Assembly: GCA_023432005.1 (NCBI GenBank)
Contig: JAEYVF010000116.1
Location: 1-6,777 of the forward strand
Length of the DNA stretch: 6,777 nucleotides
Origin: Actinomycetes bacterium
GTDB lineage: Bacteria > Actinomycetota > Actinomycetes > Actinomycetales > Microbacteriaceae
Reading direction: 5' to 3'
In this document: positions 5,344 to 6,777 of the stretch, one piece after another
Layout of the letters: every line of letters begins with the position of its first letter
How positions within the stretch are numbered: the first letter of the stretch is position 1
Notes under the pieces: generated by a model
What the model saw: the letters and a program-made list of their open reading frames with translations, nothing else
What the model was told of the DNA's origin: nothing
Database searches by the model: none
Position numbers and translations under genes: made by a program

Positions 5344-6714
5344 ATGTCCGCCCTCCCGATCCTGCCCGCCGGCTTCCGCTTCGGAGCCTCGACCGCGTCG
5401 TACCAGATCGAGGGCGCCGTCCACGAGGACGGCCGCGGCCCCTCGATCTGGGACACCTTCACGCACGAGCCCGGCCGCATCCGGGGAGGCGACACGGGCG
5501 ACGTCGCGATCGACCACTACCACCGCTGGGAGACCGACCTCGATCTGCTCGCCGAGCTCGGCATCCACGACTACCGCTTCTCGATCGCCTGGCCGCGCAT
5601 CGTGCCCGCGGGCACCGGATCCGTCGAGCCGCGCGGGCTCGCGTTCTACGACCGGCTCGTCGACGGTCTGCTCGCGCGCGGCATCCGTCCGGTCCCGACG
5701 CTCTACCACTGGGACCTGCCGCAGGCGCTCGAGGACCGCGGCGGCTGGCTCTCCCGCGACACCGCCGAGGCGCTCGGCGACTACGTGGGCGTCGTGGTCG
5801 AGCGCCTGGGCGACCGCGTGCGCGACTGGATCACGCTCAACGAGATGAGCGTGCAGACGCTCTACGGCTACGCCCTCACCGACCACGCGCCCGGTCGCGG
5901 GCTCGGCTTCGGCGCGCTCCCCGCTGCGCACCATCAGCTGCTCGCGCACGGTCACGCGGTCGCGCGCCTGCGAGCGGCGGGGGCGGAGCGGATCGGGGTG
6001 GCGCAGCAGCATTTCCCGGTCGTGCCGGCGTCCGAGTCGATGGACGACCTCGTCGCGGCGGGCACGTTCCAGGCCATCACCAACTGGCTGTTCTCCGACC
6101 CGATCCTCGCGGGACGCTACCCCGAGGAGCTTCGCCCGCTCATCCCGGTCGACGACGCGCAGCTCGCCGAGGACCTCGCGCTCATCTCGGCGCCGCTCGA
6201 CTTCTACGGCGTCAACTACTACGAGCCGACGCTCGTGGAGGCGCCGCGCGAGGGCGCCGAGTACGGCGGAGCGGTCGAGGTCGACCTCCCCGAGGGGCTG
6301 CCGTTCGCGCTCCTGCCCTACCCCTCCGCGGAGCGCACCGACTTCGGCTGGGCGATCGCGCCCGACCAGCTCACCGCGATCCTGCGCGAGCTGCACGAGC
6401 GCTACCCGGGCATGCCGCCCGTGATCATCACCGAGGGCGGGGCGTCGTTCCACGACGGCCCGGGCCCGGACGGGGCAGTGCACGATGCGCGTCGCATCGC
6501 CTACCTCGACGCGCACCTGCGCGCGGTCGCGGATGCCGTCGAGGCCGGCGTCGACGTGCGCGGCTATTACACGTGGTCGGCCTTCGACAACTTCGAGTGG
6601 GCGGCCGGCAACGCCGAGCGTTTCGGCCTCGTCTACGTCGACTACGCGACCCAGGAGCGCATCCGCAAGGACTCCTTCGCCTGGTACCGCGACGTCGTCG
6701 CCGCCCAGCCCTGA
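5344..6714 (+). CDS. GH1 family beta-glucosidase, cytoplasmic
   Basis: A 456-residue (beta/alpha)8 retaining glycosidase, normal GH1 length, that releases glucose or a related sugar from the non-reducing end of beta-glycosides. It opens with the GH1 N-terminal signature FRFGASTASYQIEGA (residues 11-25), where Q21 binds the sugar. TLYHWDLP (119-126) provides H122 and W123. TLNEM (164-168) holds the acid/base E167. FYGVNYYEP (287-295) holds N291 and Y293. ITEGG (362-366) holds the nucleophile E364. YTWSAFDNFEW (409-419) holds W411, E418 and W419 of the glycone site. Two motifs deviate: NEP is NEM, and TENG is TEGG. All catalytic residues are present, so an active enzyme is expected. No signal peptide is seen, which fits intracellular hydrolysis of sugar imported by the MFS encoded 67 bases upstream. 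Beta-galactosidase, fucosidase or 6-phospho specificity is not excluded, but no PTS genes are nearby. Confidence 0.97.
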   Translation: MSALPILPAGFRFGASTASYQIEGAVHEDGRGPSIWDTFTHEPGRIRGGDTGDVAIDHYHRWETDLDLLAELGIHDYRFSIAWPRIVPAGTGSVEPRGLAFYDRLVDGLLARGIRPVPTLYHWDLPQALEDRGGWLSRDTAEALGDYVGVVVERLGDRVRDWITLNEMSVQTLYGYALTDHAPGRGLGFGALPAAHHQLLAHGHAVARLRAAGAERIGVAQQHFPVVPASESMDDLVAAGTFQAITNWLFSDPILAGRYPEELRPLIPVDDAQLAEDLALISAPLDFYGVNYYEPTLVEAPREGAEYGGAVEVDLPEGLPFALLPYPSAERTDFGWAIAPDQLTAILRELHERYPGMPPVIITEGGASFHDGPGPDGAVHDARRIAYLDAHLRAVADAVEAGVDVRGYYTWSAFDNFEWAAGNAERFGLVYVDYATQERIRKDSFAWYRDVVAAQP

Positions 6715-6777
6715 CGCGCCCCCGCCGCCGCCCCCGAGGTGGGGGGGGAGAGGCCCCCCCCCCCCCCCCCCCCCCCC
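6715..6777. other. Low-complexity contig end (G8 run then C24), probably artefact
   Basis: After the GH1 stop the sequence becomes GC-only triplets, then eight Gs (6741-6748) and finally 24 consecutive Cs (6754-6777) to the edge. CCCCC at 6731-6735 could pair with the G run over a 5-base loop, which may be a remnant of a terminator stem, but the sequence is not trustworthy here. A terminal C homopolymer is what reverse-complemented poly-G reads from two-colour sequencing produce. Confidence 0.8.

Noticed and set aside
3869..5848. 659-codon plus-strand open frame across the intergenic region, permease and GH1 start
   Set aside because: The translation is Arg/Pro/Ala-rich with no fold-like pattern and overlaps two well-supported genes in another frame.
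5179..6516. 445-codon open frame antisense to the GH1 gene
   Set aside because: It lies entirely opposite a clear GH1 gene, is Arg/Glu/Val-rich low-complexity sequence, and is explained by high third-position GC creating stop-free shadow frames.

Overview
The window is very GC-rich, with almost all codon third positions G or C, GTG used as a start codon, and an actinobacterial-type PcrA helicase with a long spacer between motifs II and III. Protein style and gene content suggest a high-GC actinobacterium, most likely Microbacteriaceae. This placement is an inference from protein style, not from a marker gene. The right edge dissolves into a G-run and 24 consecutive Cs, which looks like a contig end with sequencing artefact.

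Layout, left to right. (1) 1-1653, plus strand: the C-terminal two thirds of the ATP-dependent DNA helicase PcrA/UvrD1, entering the window inside Walker B (motif II) and ending with the RNA-polymerase-binding Tudor-like domain. (2) 1683-2645, plus: a 320-residue protein of the squalene-cyclase/prenyltransferase alpha-toroid fold, function unknown, 29 bases downstream of the helicase. (3) 2632-3903, minus: a 12-helix MFS transporter of the exporter-like type, overlapping the previous gene tail to tail by 14 bases. (4) 3904-4055: a divergent intergenic region holding a perfect 30-bp palindrome (4001-4030), an 8-bp hairpin against the minus-strand start codon, and a widely spaced 10-bp inverted repeat. 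(5) 4056-5276, plus: a second MFS transporter, of the sugar-uptake type (SLC45/sucrose-transporter-like motif A with RRRP). (6) 5344-6714, plus: a complete GH1 beta-glucosidase without signal peptide, after a C-rich leader containing a 14-bp tandem repeat and a strong Shine-Dalgarno. (7) 6715-6777: low-complexity contig end.

Functional reading. The second MFS and the GH1 enzyme form a probable two-gene operon for taking up a beta-glucoside (cellobiose-like or plant aryl-glucoside) and hydrolysing it in the cytoplasm. The perfect palindrome 25 bases upstream of the permease start is the likely operator of a dimeric repressor, best guess TetR type, whose gene is not in this window. The helicase and toroid-fold gene are unrelated housekeeping/unknown genes. 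I see no CRISPR, tRNA, rRNA, insertion sequence, phage gene or toxin-antitoxin pair, and I do not think the window holds a new multi-gene system. The operator region and the Cys/His-bearing toroid protein are the parts most worth a second look.
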